From Leptobrachium leishanense (Eukaryota > Chordata > Amphibia > Anura > Megophryidae), in the NCBI GenBank assembly GCA_009667805.1, contig CM019069.1, forward strand, positions 95,205,204 to 95,269,203: DNA of 64,000 nucleotides. The letters are read 5' to 3'. How positions within the stretch are numbered: position 1 is the first letter of the stretch; every line of letters begins with the position of its first letter. Under the pieces are notes generated by a model, which had not been told where the DNA came from, searched no databases, and saw only the letters and a program-made list of their open reading frames with translations. Below are positions 10,597-21,858 of the stretch, in pieces. A program made the translations under genes and the position numbers.

Positions 10597-12528
10597 CAGT
10601 GGTGCATTTTGGCCTAGGCCAACAAGGCCTAGGCCTAGGGCGGCACTTTCCAGGGGGTGGCGGCCCGCACTGGTGGCCCCACCCCTAAAAAAATCTTTTT
10701 TTTTTTTTTTTTAATTTTGCAAAGTATTTTGCCAGGAAGGATACATTGAGATTTCACTAATTTTCAAGTATGTCCTGGGTAGGCAAGGCCTAGGCTTTCA
10801 CTTTCCAGGGGGCAGCAAAAAACCTCACCACTAAATGGGTTAATCACAGAGCACCGAAATGACACCAACATTTTGGTGTTCTATAGTTCCCTGCACTTCG
10901 GGGAATAAAATTTCCCCACCCTGCAGTGAATTCACCATTCACCGCAGGGTCCCCAAAGTTCATGGAGTCGGCCGCTGAATGCTGCCACCGCAAACCCGTG
11001 GCCTGCTGTTTTCAAAAGAACTACTGAGCGAAAATGTCTGGAATTTACATATAAGATCTTATGATTGATAATAAAAAGTTCTGTTACAGAAAAAAGAAAA
11101 ACCGCTATTAAAAAAAAAGGGGGGGAAATTTTGCTGAAAAATTACTAAAAGGTACTAAAAAAAAAAAAAAATCAATAAAGACTTTCTACTGCAGATTAAA
11201 ATAATAAATGGTTTATTAGATATTGCATAAAAACGGGAATATTTTTAACATTGAAACCTATGGGGTTTGTGTGCAGAGAGAGAAGATGACAGTAAATGGC
11301 AGGTTAAGGGGGGGGTATCAGCAGAATATGAAGCCCTTTCTGCTTACTGCTGTTTAAAGTGGACCTTTCCTTAACCAGCACTACAGTGATAGAAATTTGT
11401 CACTGAGCTGCCTGGCTCCTGGTGAGGCTGCGTGCATGCAGGTCACGCGGTCCGGCCAGTCAGGTGGTACCGAGTCTCAGTACCACCTGACTGGCTGAAC
11501 CACGTGACACGCACGCAGCTGCCCGCCCTTTCGTTAACACGGACTCTCACTCTATTCTGGACTGAACACCCACCGGGAAGGGAATCAAAGCCACGGTGCA
11601 CCCTCTGGCAGTGGCACCCCACTGCTGACAAGATGGCTCCACGCACAGGCACAGCCGCGATCCTAACTTGGCCTGGAGGGACCTCCTGCTGAGTCCGTAC
11701 ACAGTCCCTGCTGACTCTACACACAGCCCTACCACGGACGGAGGCCGGTAAATATAGAATAAATAATTGCTGTGTGCTCATATTCACTCGGTTTGCTGGG
11801 AGTCTTATTGCAGTGGATTCTGATGCACTCATACACACCGCACATTGCATTGCTGGGAGTTTTATTGCTGTGGATTCTGATACGCTGACACACACCACAC
11901 ATTGCATTGCTGTGAGTTTTATTGCTGTGAATTCTGATACGCTGACACAAACACCGCACATTGCATTGCTGGGAGTTTTATTGCTGTGGATTCTATGATA
12001 CACACTGCACATTACTGTGAGTTTTATTGCCCTGGAGCTCTGGGATACGCTCATACACACTGCACATTACCGTGAGTTTAATTGCTGTGCAGTTCTGATA
12101 TGCTCATACACAGTGCCCATTTCTGTGGGTTTTATTGCTGTGCAGCTCTGTGATACACTCATATGCAGTGCACGTTTCTGTGGATTTTATTGTTCAACCA
12201 ATTAGAGCAGCTGTGATCCAGTATACTTGACATGCGTGGCTGTTCTTTGTAAAAATGCTTTAATTTAAACATTTCATAATTTTATTTATCTCAATAGATA
12301 CATTTGAAATGGTATACAAAATATACAAGTAGGCACTTGGTATCCACTTTTAATATAAAGAGAGGAAAAGGTGGAGCTCTACGAGGAAAAGGTGGAGTTT
12401 AAAGAGGAAGGGTGGGGATTAACCAGGAAGAGGTGTGCCCTTGACAGGAAGGGGTGCCTCAAATTTAAATTAGGGGGTGCACGAGTTTAGTCAGGCCTAG
12501 GGCAGCACAAAACCTAAATACACCACTG
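10597..12528. mobile_element. Non-autonomous hAT element, CAGTGGTG termini, copy 1
   Basis: Ends CAGTGGTGCATTTTGG and ATTTAGG-type inverse (AATACACCACTG at the right) are flanked by a perfect 8-bp duplication CTTGGAAG at 10589-10596 and 12529-12536. It contains a reversed L2-type tail at about 10720-10785, an AT-rich stretch, a GC-rich segment with a strong hairpin at 11457-11505, and a minisatellite. No transposase. The sister copy at 60102-61737 shares ends, tail and minisatellite but differs in the middle. Confidence 0.93.
11780..12200. repeat. 57-59 bp minisatellite inside hAT copy 1
   Basis: About seven diverged tandem units built on GAGTTTTATTGCTGTGGATT, GATACGCTGACAC and CACATTGCATTGCTG. 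Units are 57 bp (near 11855) and 59 bp (near 11912). The later units are shorter and more diverged. Long frames exist on both strands because the unit has few stops; they are not gene-like. The same array recurs in the sister element at about 61100-61440. Confidence 0.85.
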
Positions 12529-12536
12529 CTTGGAAG

Positions 12537-13274
12537 ACAGCGTTATTGGAAGAGCACCACAGCCATTAGATGTAATATGAGGCAGTAGTCATTTAACCCT
12601 GGCATCTATGTATTCTATATCACTATTTTATTCTCCTGATTTTTGTGTGTCTATAGCTATGCTTTATTTATTTTAAATACATTACTAATAAAGTGAGCGT
12701 TTTTATACCCTCCTTGATAGTGGGCATCTACACCACCTTTTTTTCCTCCTCCTTGTTATACTCCAAAGCCATGCCTGGGGCCAGCTCCTAACTCGTACGC
12801 AAATCCCCAGAAGACTAAGGGCTGATAAGAGGCCCTTGGAACATTACATGCGTCATTAGAAGAATTACTCACAAAAAAGCACAGCTACTTAGTGTGTAGT
12901 TAAACAGAACACGATACGAGATTAAATTCTCAATGCACCTTGTGCTCTCCTAAGGTGGGTGATCACCATGCATCCTGGTGGGACAGCAGGCAGGTGACCT
13001 AAGAGGACCACACAGAAAAGGTAGAAAAGGAGCAAAAGCGAGTGGACGCACTGTGCAGGATGAGTTCCCAATCGCAACTCCTGTGCCGGACTGACAAACA
13101 CAGGGATCCAAGCCATTGAACTGAGTGGAAGGGATGATGCAGACAGCTCAGTGTTGTGTGATAATTCATTATTCTTGTATTGTTGACGAGTACTACTTTC
13201 TTCTATCCTTTATGTAATTACGCTAACAGCTGATGTAAATGTGCAAATAAACCATAAAGCAATGGATAGTATTT
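12537..13274. other. No gene seen
   Basis: No domain-bearing ORF, TIR pair or RNA gene recognised. AATAAA-type words occur by chance level in AT-rich parts (near 12690 and 13245). Confidence 0.45.
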
Positions 13275-13282
13275 GTCTATAT

Positions 13283-13465
13283 CAGTGGTTCCCAAACGCG
13301 GTCCTCAAGTACCCCCAACAGATCAGGTTTTCCAGATATCTGAAGCACAGCACAGGTGATATGAATTGCTGCTCAGTGATTGAAGTATTCTGTCTGCATT
13401 TCCTAAGGCAATCGATAAAACCTGGCCTGTTAGAGGTACTTGAGGACCGCGGTTGGGAACCACTG
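13283..13465. mobile_element. 183-bp hAT MITE, CAGTGGTTCCCAAAC termini
   Basis: Left end CAGTGGTTCCCAAACGCGG, right end CCGCGGTTGGGAACCACTG. The arms pair almost perfectly for about 35 bp, including a shared GGTCCTCAAGTAC block. An exact 8-bp duplication GTCTATAT lies at 13275-13282 and 13466-13473. Non-coding; moved in trans by a hAT transposase not seen here. Confidence 0.95.
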
Positions 13466-13473
13466 GTCTATAT

Positions 13474-15301
13474 TTATTATTATGCCATGTATGTTCTTAA
13501 TATCTGCGGTATCTCTATTAAGTTGACAGCCCCAGCCCAATTATTATTATTATTTTTTTCATATTTTATTTTCAGGTGATTTTACTCACCTTTTGTCCCT
13601 CAGCACAAGCAGTTCCTCCTCTTCAGCTCAGGCACTGCTATACCCAGAGGTCCCTGCAGCTATCTCACGCTATCTGCTCACTTTATGTACGCAAGTTCCA
13701 TAGCACCTGAGCAGAGTGATGGATCAGTGCTGCGCACGCATCGTTACGTCTCCAAAACTGCTCACTGTCGTGAATGGGCTCAGAGGGTGACATAAGCACG
13801 CTTCCTGCATGCTGACTTCACTAGTGACCGGCAGCTGGGAAATTCAAAATTCCAGATGCTGGTGCGCTGGAGGAAACTCCTCCACTTCACCCAGCAATTT
13901 CTCCAGATCGAGGCAGCGGTGGAGGGGAGTACTCCTCATATCCTGGCCACGTTAAAAAGCTAAAAGCAGTCAGGATGAGAAAAAATGTTGCTTAAACATT
14001 AAAAGTTACAAATGTAAAATTTGTGGTTTCATAAAGAATGGATCGTTATGTTCATTGTCTATTTTCGGGCCTTCAAAGTATTTATAATTTAATGCAAAAA
14101 ATGCATATTTTTATACCACTACAAAAAATTATAAAGACTGTTTTGGTGAAAAACCTCATCTAATTTTAATAAGCAATATTATTTTACAATCAATCCATCT
14201 CCGTTTGAATATCAAAACGGCATTAACATTTAATACTTTGCTAATTTTATCACCTAATTCTCTCCAGTAATCTATCCTCACAGTCAGACATCTGCTTTTG
14301 CAGCAGCTCACTGACAATGCATGCCATTTATTTTCACCCAATTGCCTTCTCATTTATTTATTTTGTACTGCATCATTTGAGATCTAAAAATGAAAACCTA
14401 ATATTTTTTTTTATATAAAATTTAAAAAAAGGAAATTTTCAGTTCTCAAATGCGCATAATGGTGGAATTATTCCCAAAATTAGGAATTGTGATGAACTAA
14501 AGATCAGAATTAAAATTTTTAGTTCAAAACAGCACACCTTGTGGGATAAAAAAAAAAACCTCAGCAGTTTTTATAGTTTAAATATTTTGGCCTGGAATTC
14601 CCAAGTCGTTCACCTACAATTTTGAGATGAAAGAACAACTTTTTGGGTTATTCATTGAACTTCATTGTTTTTTGTCAAGTATGTAATACTTTACGGAAAA
14701 ACTATTTCTTGTTTTTGTTTTCGCTTTTAAAATGCCTTTTTAAAAGTCGAAAACTGGATGTATATTTTACCAAAGAAAAATGTTCTCAATATATATCTTT
14801 ATATATCCAATAACTCATGTGTATAAATAGTTAGAATTTATATTCTAAAATACAAATGCAGGAATAAAATAAAAAAGAATAGCAAATGTTTGCACAGATG
14901 AGTCAATCAGTACACATACCCCCAAATTTATTTCAAGAAGAAATCTCTCACTCCTTAATCATTCATATATTTAGAACGTGCAGCAGAATACTGATATTTT
15001 TAGACATACCAGTTGCTGTTGGCACAGAACATGTTATGATAAGATAAATAAGATTAAGCACAGAACCGACAACCTCTTTATTATCTTAAAAGAAATATAA
15101 TTTTCAAGGACAAAATTTTAAATAAGCATTGCAAGCCTGGAAGGCTGAACTTATGAATATTGAAATTGTTGAATTAATTCACTGGAGAGGTGTGATTTGC
15201 AGCATAGATTTCTGTAAGTGACACTGTATAAATACAGTTTTATTTCTAAATCGATCATTTATCACTCACCTTAGCAAAAAAATTACATTGAATTAAGATA
15301 G
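13474..15301. other. No gene seen; AT-rich from about 14000
   Basis: The first 500 bp are mixed composition with no recognised repeat. From about 13980 to 15300 the sequence is strongly AT-rich with T- and A-runs. No coding signal or TIR pair was recognised in about 1.8 kb. Confidence 0.5.
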
Positions 15302-15651
15302 AAACATAGAAAAATGTCGGCAGATAAGAACCTTTCGGCCCATCTAGTCTGCCCAATTACATGGATACTTAACCTGGATTTATCTTTTGTTTTAGGATAG
15401 CCTTATGCCTATCCCATGCCTGCTTAAATTCAATTACTGTTTTGGCCTCTACCACTTCAACTGGAAGGCTGTTCCATGTATCCACCACCCTCTCAGTAAA
15501 ATAATGCTTCCTGATGCTACTTTTAAACCTTTGCCCCTCTAATCTAAGACTATGTCCTCTTGTTTTGCTACTTTGTTTCCTTTTAAATATACTCCCTTCC
15601 TCTACCTTGTGGATTCCCTTTACGTATTTAAATGTTTCTATCATATCTCCT
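15302..15651 (-). mobile_element. CR1 LINE 3' fragment
   Basis: Minus-strand 3' end of a CR1 LINE. Translation gives a reverse transcriptase C-terminus including GHSLRLEGQRF, HYFTERVVDTWNSLPVEVVE and FKQAWDRHKAI. This is followed by a 3' non-coding tail with GGGCAGACTAGATGGGCCG and ATTTTTCTATG, typical of CR1. The 5' side is truncated at about 15651, where homology to the CR1 at 21681-24788 stops. An inactive fragment. Confidence 0.9.
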
Positions 15652-16180
15652 CTGTGTGTGAATGTGTAAACACATTCTATTACGAGTTGAAAATGGTGGC
15701 TTTACTGATGTGGAATTGGTTACACTAAATAGTATTCCACATAGTGACCTATAAATGGCTGCAAAACTTGAAAAGACATTCATGTAGTGTTTAAGTGAAT
15801 CCCGAATATATTCTACCTACTACCAACTGCATCAGAGTATCGAATAGCTTTTCATTGTTTTCTATCTATGTAATTTGAACAAAATCGTCTCCCTCTTCCC
15901 ATCCGCAATTAATAAAAAGGCAAAAATCCCATCCCCTGCTGTTAACCACGAAGCTAAAGAACAGAGAGCAGAGTCTGCACAATTATTATTTATTTATAAG
16001 GTATTTAACCAGGAAGGATATATTGAGATTTCTCTAGTTTTCAAGTATGTCCTGGGTTCAAGAACATTGAATTGTTACAGTAGGTACCTAAATACAAAGT
16101 ATTAAAATGCAAGATATAAAAAAAACAGCACAAATATACAGATTAACAAAAAATAAATATGCAGGAAATATATTCACTAT

Positions 16181-17056
16181 CAGGGTTATTCAAAGAGCTC
16201 CGAATTGCTTGAGAAAGGTAACCGAACACTGAAACTCAGCGTTCGGTTACCTTTCTTGGCCATTCGGCTATCCAGAGAGCAGGCAATTCGCCAAATCCTG
16301 GTGAATTGCCTGCACATACATTGCCTGTTCGGTGCCTGTTCGAGGGCAGTGAAATCACCATGAAAAAGCACTGCTTCAGCTATTCAGAGAACACAAACCA
16401 GCAGTGAAAGGTTCCCCTAATGCCCTGCCATTCGGTGGTTTAATTCGGCAAGTTTATTCAGGAGAATCCCATATGCTTCAATGTTAAAAATATTCCCGTT
16501 TTAATTCAATATCTAATAAACCGTTCATTATAAAATTCTGCAGTAAAGAGTCTCTTTATTTATAGATTTTTTAGTATATTTTAAGAATTTTTCTGATTTT
16601 TTTTTTAAGTTTACTTATTTTTTCTGTAACAGCCCTTTCTATTATCATTCCCTGTACCTCATATGCAAATTTCAGACATTTTCGCTCAGTAGTTTCTTGG
16701 CAAACAGAGTTTCACTTTCAAACATTCACACAAACTGTTTTGCTAATTTATTCACTGCCTCGTCTGCGGTCTCAGCTTTCTCCAGAGGCTTCGGCTGCGT
16801 GTGATCGGCTCCTGCTCGGGTTTTTCGACGGGTTAATCCAGATGTTTTTGCGGGTTTTCGGCGTGCATTTGGTGGGTTTTAGCAGTTCGTTTTCATTGGG
16901 TTTGCGGCAGCCTTTCCCTGCAATTCGGGGACCCTGTGGTGCTTGCTGAATACACCGCAGGGTCGCCGAAATGGGATCGGCAAAAGGAACCGAATTGAAG
17001 AGAACGAAAATTCACCGAATGTGCGGTGACTTTTCGAATCTCTTTGAATTACCCTG
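16181..17056. mobile_element. MITE with CAGGGTTATTCAAAGAG termini
   Basis: Left end CAGGGTTATTCAAAGAGC, right end CTCTTTGAATTACCCTG, with TAT on both sides (16178-16180 and 17057-17059). It sits cleanly inside the LINE. It contains an internal inverted pair GGTAACCGAACACTGA/TTCGGTTACC near 16215 and the module AATATCTAATAAACCGTTC...CTGCAGTAAAGAGTCTC at about 16508-16570, which also occurs in hAT elements here. No transposase. TSD length fits Harbinger, but interior content links it to hAT elements, so the class is open. Confidence 0.7.
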
Positions 17057-17600
17057 TATGTTATATGTTTACAGGTGCGTTCTGTATCGAGGTATGTTAG
17101 TAGAGCTCTCTTAAGTGACTTTAGACTGGGGGAAGATTTGATGGTGTCTGGGAGGTTATTCCATAATTGTAGTGCTTTGTAGGAAATTGAGGATCGAGCC
17201 ATTTTCTTTTTGTATCGTGGTATTGCAAGTAAAGTGCAAGTTCTGGATCGGAGGTTATAGTATGAGGGAACTGCTGGGGGAAGCAGTCTATTCAGGTAGG
17301 GTGGGAGCTTTCCAGAAAAGCTCTTAAACACCAGGTTGGAAAGGTGAAGGGTGCGTCTAGATTCCAGCATCGGCCAGTTTAGCTCTTTTAACATGTCACA
17401 ATGGTGGGTCATGTAGTTTCATTGTAGCACAAAGCGGCAGAATGAGTTATACAATGTAGTAAACTTATGAAGGTGCGTTTACGGGGCAGCTGCATACACT
17501 ACATAAGCATATGCATTTGTTTTACAATCTGCTTTCTTACCGTCCAGGCAGGTATTGTTTCTGTACAGGCCACCCAGTTTGGGGTAGTTTGTAAGGAATA
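17057..17600 (-). pseudogene. LINE reverse transcriptase C-terminal remnant
   Basis: From about 17412 downward the minus strand reads a 118-residue stretch of LINE reverse transcriptase C-terminus: THHCDMLKELNWPMLESRRT, KSFSGKLPPYLNRLLPPAVP, YKALQLWNNLPDTIKSSPSL, SLKRALLTYLDTE. Upstream (17440-17600), frame-shifted segments such as YAYVVYAAAP and TNYPKLGGLYRN look like the preceding thumb region. The protein would have copied LINE RNA at the target site. The catalytic core is absent, so this is dead. Confidence 0.75.
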
Positions 17601-17624
17601 GTGAAGGAATAGGAAAAGCGTCTT

Positions 17625-18325
17625 TTAACCCTTTCACTGCGGGTGACGTGTGGGGAACGTCCTCATTGACTCCCGCTATATGCAGGGGATGTTCCCCACA
17701 CGTCACCCGCAATCGAAAGCCCTGGGAGAGATACTCACCTCTCTCCGCGGCGTTTTGACTTCAGGGAAGTCAGACGTCGAATTTAAACCCCTCCCGACGT
17801 CAATGACATCATCACGCCAGTAAAAATAATAATAAAAATTTTAAAACTTTTTTGTGTGTTGTTTTTATTAATGCAGCAATATTATTCACACTTCAATTAT
17901 AATGTGAACAATGATGCTGCACTAATGATTTTTTTCTATGGGTTGTGTTTGCTAAAAAGCACGTAACCCCCCCCCAAAAATGTAACAAGTCCTCATTTCA
18001 AATTTTTTAACAAGCGCACCCCATAGAAAATATAAACGCAAAGACTCGCATGATAAAATGTGAAAAAAACACTTTACACACTGTAGATGATTAGAAAATT
18101 CAAATTTTATTGCATTTTTTGTTATAATATACAGGCAGAGCATGACATATACATATAATAATGATATATAATGAATCTGCTGAGTCTGCCAGAAAGAACG
18201 ATATATAATATGTCTGGGTCATATAATAAAATGAGGTTTCAAATGGCGTTTAAACATGATGAGCAAAAGCGGTAAAAATTAGCTCAGCACACAGACGTAA
18301 AATGGCTCAGCAGCGAAGGGGTTAA
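17625..18325. mobile_element. TTAA-flanked MITE, copy 1 (about 700 bp)
   Basis: Bounded by TTAA at 17625-17628 and 18322-18325. Ends read TTAACCCTTTCACTGC and, inverted, TTAACCCCTTCGCTGCTGAG. Just inside the left end is a hairpin, GCGGGTGACGTGTGGGGAAC pairing with GTTCCCCACACGTCACCCGC about 30 bp later. The interior includes TGATGCTGCACTAATGATTT. TTAA specificity fits piggyBac or Kolobok superfamilies; no transposase is present. Related copies are split at 30730-36813 and at 59932-61994. Confidence 0.85.
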
Positions 18326-18552
18326 ACAGAGCAAAATATTGAAATGCTTCTTTTTAAACGATGACTTAGGTTTACTTTAAAACTTTAGGACCATTAGAAT
18401 GACCATTTAAGGGGGCACAACATTCCTCGTTGATACTTATGGTTTGGCACTATTTTATGGTGTAAGGACTTTCCATTTCTCCATGCATTCAGCTGAATTG
18501 ACTTACATTAATAAATTTTATCAAGAAGATCAATGTGAAGCGACTCATGAGT
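18326..18552. other. No feature recognised
   Basis: AT-rich sequence between a TTAA MITE and an L1-like insertion. Nothing recognised. Confidence 0.4.
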
Positions 18553-18566
18553 AGGAAATAATAGTT

Positions 18567-20268
18567 TGAGGGGGCATGGCTGGCTGCGGCGGAGAGAGGA
18601 CGCGTGTCGTTGGAGCTCTGACCCGTCCTCCTCTTAATGGGTTCCCTTGCTGTCCTTTGCTGCTGAATAATTTCCCCAAGGCCCCAGAACAGCTAGCCAC
18701 CGGAGTTGCGATATCCGGGGCCCGTTCTGTCCCCCCCGGACAGGAGACTGACGACCCGCGAGTGTGGCATGGTGCCGGTGGCCATTTTGAGGCCTACTGC
18801 TGAGCACAACCATGGGCAGGAGAGTCTTCCCAGCGAACAACAGGGAGCCTGGCCCCAAACAGCGACCTCTATGCTGAACCCAACACCCTTTCCCAGGCAG
18901 AGGGTCGTAGGGACGGAGGGCCCCCGTCCCCCGACCGACACAGATGACACGGTGAAGGGGAGAGGCGGCAGGCGCACGAGTAGGCAACCGGGATCCTCCT
19001 CGGAGACCCCGAGGATCGGCCTGGAGGCAATGTTTTTGGTCTTTGAGTGCCAGCTTCTGGAGGCAGGAGATGATGATCGCCCTCTGACACGGGGCGACAT
19101 GGGCGCTTTATGGCGGTTCTGAGAGGTTGTGGAGGTACAGATTCCCCGAACGGAGTTGAGCCGGAGGAGTTTCGAGGGGCAGCTGATGTGCCTGGTGGCG
19201 TGACCATGGATGAGACCTGGGATGTGGAGAGAGGCCCGGACCCTCGGAGGGTGTGGATTACCTTGCGAGAGGAGGAGAAATTGTTGCTGACATGTAGGAC
19301 CAGTGCGTCTGATGGTCCTCTTCGATGTCCGGTGAAGGAGAAGTGCTTCCCCGGGATGGCCAGGGGAGAGATGCAGTCTGATCCTCTTGCTCTGTCTGTT
19401 GTTCCACTGCAGGCTGAGGCTTTTATAGTTACAACTGACGTGCAGGTCTGCAGTGCGGTCTTGGTACCGCTGGTGCTGCGGGACTGGTGTCATGGCCTCT
19501 CCTGGGTTGCTTTGCTTCGTCCACGACAATCCCCATTTCGGGACACGGGTTGATGGATCTCCTGAGGTGTTTGAGGGGTTTCTGCTGTGCTCTCTCGACT
19601 CTCTTCTTTCAGACGACGCTTCTCCTGAACTTTCTGTTTGCCCACACGCTGAGACTTTCTATTTTTTCATTTCTTAAAATTTTTGCAGTGTTATGCTGAG
19701 GATTTTCTGCTGTGATATTTTGCTGATTTTTACCTGGATGAGTCCCTTCTTGTTCTCCTCCCCATTTTTTTTTTTTTTTTTTTTTTACTTTTGGCGTCCA
19801 CGGGTTTCACCGGGGTGCACTAAGGTGGCCTGGTGCTGGTATCAACCCCCCTGAGTCCCCGGGCCAAGTGTCAATTACTCCCCCTGGCCTCCTGCGGTCT
19901 CAAGGGCTTGCAGGAATAAACCATGGGAGGCACAGTCCTGGCCTCTGCCAATACCCCTTGTCCCTTTTCCCCCCCTTTTCCTCAGTATATTAGAAGTATC
20001 TCGCCGATTTTTTTTTTTTTTTTTTTGGTGCTGTTTATCTATAGAGGAGACCCCCCCCCAATTAGGAGATGTTTAATGCTCCGTGAAAAGCTTTGTGTTT
20101 TAGCCCTGCGAGGTCACATATTACCTTTCCGCAGATGACCTTAATTTTCTCTTATTTTTCTTTCGTAGTGTAACAGACAACTTACTTTGGCCCTGCGAGG
20201 TCATTATCGTATATGTTGGCTTTTCTATGTCCATGCAATCTTCAAAAATAAAGAATTTAAAAAAAAAA
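18567..20268 (+). mobile_element. L1-like non-autonomous retroposon, copy 1
   Basis: 1.7-kb insertion with a duplicated target of at least 13 bp, GGAAATAATAGTT, at 18554-18566 and 20269-20281, and a 3' A-run after AATAAAGAATTT: target-primed retrotransposition. It starts GAGGGGGCATGGCTGGCTGC with TGGAGCTC nearby, as do the copies at 40133 (minus) and 46502 (minus). The 3' part contains GGCCCTGCGAGGTCA, also shared. There is a T-run at 19768-19788. No reverse transcriptase is encoded, so mobilisation must have used an L1-type enzyme in trans. Both ends seem complete. Confidence 0.85.
18706..19553 (+). pseudogene. Broken ORF shared with the L1-like copy at 39 kb
   Basis: Two overlapping frames (18706-19122 and 19110-19553) join through a one-base shift. 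At the junction the text reads PLTRGDMGAL then MAVLRGCGG. This aligns with SPLTRGTLRRMMSILRGCRG in the minus-strand ORF at 39146-39712. The pair therefore descends from one coding sequence. It might be a divergent ORF1 N-terminus, since the ORF1 at 45 kb has LPTKGDLRDMLADLK at a comparable place. No coiled coil or RNA-binding motif is evident. Function unknown. Confidence 0.5.
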
Positions 20269-20281
20269 GGAAATAATAGTT

Positions 20282-21045
20282 CTACAGTTACTACTTTTAA
20301 AAAAAATCATCCGTCGAGCACGAGGATAAACCTGCCCTTTTCTAATGATAATGTATTTCCTTAGCACAGTTCTCGAATGCAGTGCAAAGAATAAAATAAA
20401 TATTTTTGAGATGTATATATTCAGGAATAGATTTTTTTTTATTTGCAGTTTATATTTTTGACAGTTGAAACTACTAATGGTGTTTAAACAATAGCATGAT
20501 TGAATTAATGAACATTATTTATACATATTAAATATGTTTTTTAAGCTACTAGGTTTATGAGGATGGTAGAAAATTGTAACAGTGAGCCATCTCTGAAATC
20601 ATTTACCTGTTAGTACCACACAGCTGGAAATCCTAAATGGATAAAGTCCAAACAGATGTGTCAACAGCTTGTAGGAGTATTTAAGACTTTATTGCAGTAG
20701 ACATAATGGCATATTTATGAGTGTTCCTGCAACACCCTGTATTTATTAGTCTACAGCAGAGAAGCAGCTTCTTAGAATATGCCGAATATATTTGTATATA
20801 TCTCTAGGCCTAACCATTTGGCAGAGAATAAATAGAACCATGTTAAAGAGGCATTTCAGGTGACCCCTGGTTTTAAATATTTAAAATAAATAATATAGTT
20901 AATTTATTAAAACTAGAGTTAATCAAATGCTATTAGAAAAAAATATACATGCAGAAATATGAAGTTACTCAAGCTATTGTGCATAGAGATCCTTCATAGT
21001 AATTGTAAGCCGAAAGTTTGCAAAAGAGTAAGATTCATACGAATA
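20282..21045. other. No gene seen, AT-rich
   Basis: AT-rich single-copy-looking sequence. No recognised ORF, repeat end or RNA gene. Confidence 0.45.
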
Positions 21046-21175
21046 GGGCCATATTACATAGTTGGTGCTAACTTAACCAGAGCTGTTGTAAACTTAAAAC
21101 CTCCATAGGCTATAATGGCTATGGGAAGTTTACAACAGCTCTGGTTAAGTTAGCACCAACTATGTAATATGGCCC
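21046..21175. mobile_element. 130-bp foldback element
   Basis: Two arms of about 50 bp are almost perfect inverted copies: GGGCCATATTACATAGTTGG at the left and CCAACTATGTAATATGGCCC at the right, separated by about 28 bp. ATA flanks both sides. It forms a long hairpin. Non-coding, smallest class of MITE; superfamily not decidable. Confidence 0.8.
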
Positions 21176-21680
21176 ATAATCTTTTTGCCTGCTTTCCCCA
21201 CCCAAATCAGTCTCCGTGTCAAACTCTCCTATTTCTACAGAACCTGTCCCAAATGCTGCCTGGTCTTCAATCCTTGTGTTGAATATGGGGCAAATGGAAG
21301 GATGGAAGTTGGATACAGCAAAGAAGTAGTCTAAGAATCTTCTATCCCTGTGCCTACCTTACTCCCTTCAATGTGTGTCATATGTTCTCCTACAGTAGCT
21401 ATGGTCCTCTCCTTATTAACCCTTTCACTGCCAAGTAAAACAGCACCGTCACGAAACAGTCTTTTTTGTAAAATCATTGTAGTCAATTATACAGTAAGAA
21501 ATATTTGGGAATATTCCCAAATTATTGCTTACTGAAATAACCTATTTGTCAGACAGATGTTGCAGACTACTGCCCAAATAGAGTTACTACAATTGCAACA
21601 ACTGCAGTTCATGGTTCCGTATATATTATCAGCGGGAAAGGTCTGTTAGACACATTTCTAGCTGATTTTAAACAGTTTTA
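21176..21680. other. Intergenic, with one TTAA-MITE-like end
   Basis: At 21417 the sequence TTAACCCTTTCACTGCCAAG matches the end of the TTAA family, but no second end is present. A small hairpin follows at about 21490-21533 (CAGTAAGAAATATTTGGGAA against the inverse arm ending TTGCTTACTG). Otherwise nothing recognised. Confidence 0.4.
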
Positions 21681-21858
21681 GCACCTTTGGGATCATTGAT
21701 GTGAACTGGAAAACCAAAACAGCTGGGTGCCCCAGGAGTACAAATATTCTAAACTCCCTACTGGGATTATCTCTAACACAAGTAGTTGAGGAGCCGACCC
21801 GTAAAGAGGCCATATTGGATTTAATACTCACAAATGGAGGTTTGGTATCGGACGTTGT

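Larger units (their letters stand above)
15981..17624 (-). mobile_element. L2/Rex1-like LINE 3' part, split by a MITE
   Basis: Minus-strand LINE whose 3' tail (TTCCTGGTTAAATACCTTAT then AATAAATAATAAT) lies at 15981-16065. The reverse transcriptase C-terminal coding region lies at 17057-17480 and probably up to 17624. A MITE (16181-17056) separates coding region from tail, and a TTAA element begins at 17625. The tail matches the solitary tails elsewhere in the window. The clade within the CR1/L2 group is uncertain. Confidence 0.75.

Noticed and set aside
11443..12060. 205-residue minus-strand protein with repeated SESTAIKL-type text
   Set aside because: Translation of the 57-59 bp minisatellite inside a hAT element; plus-strand frames are equally open.
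18693..19529. 278-residue minus-strand ORF across the L1-like copy
   Set aside because: It lies antisense to the element and to the ORF shared with copy 2; GC-rich text leaves antisense frames open by chance.
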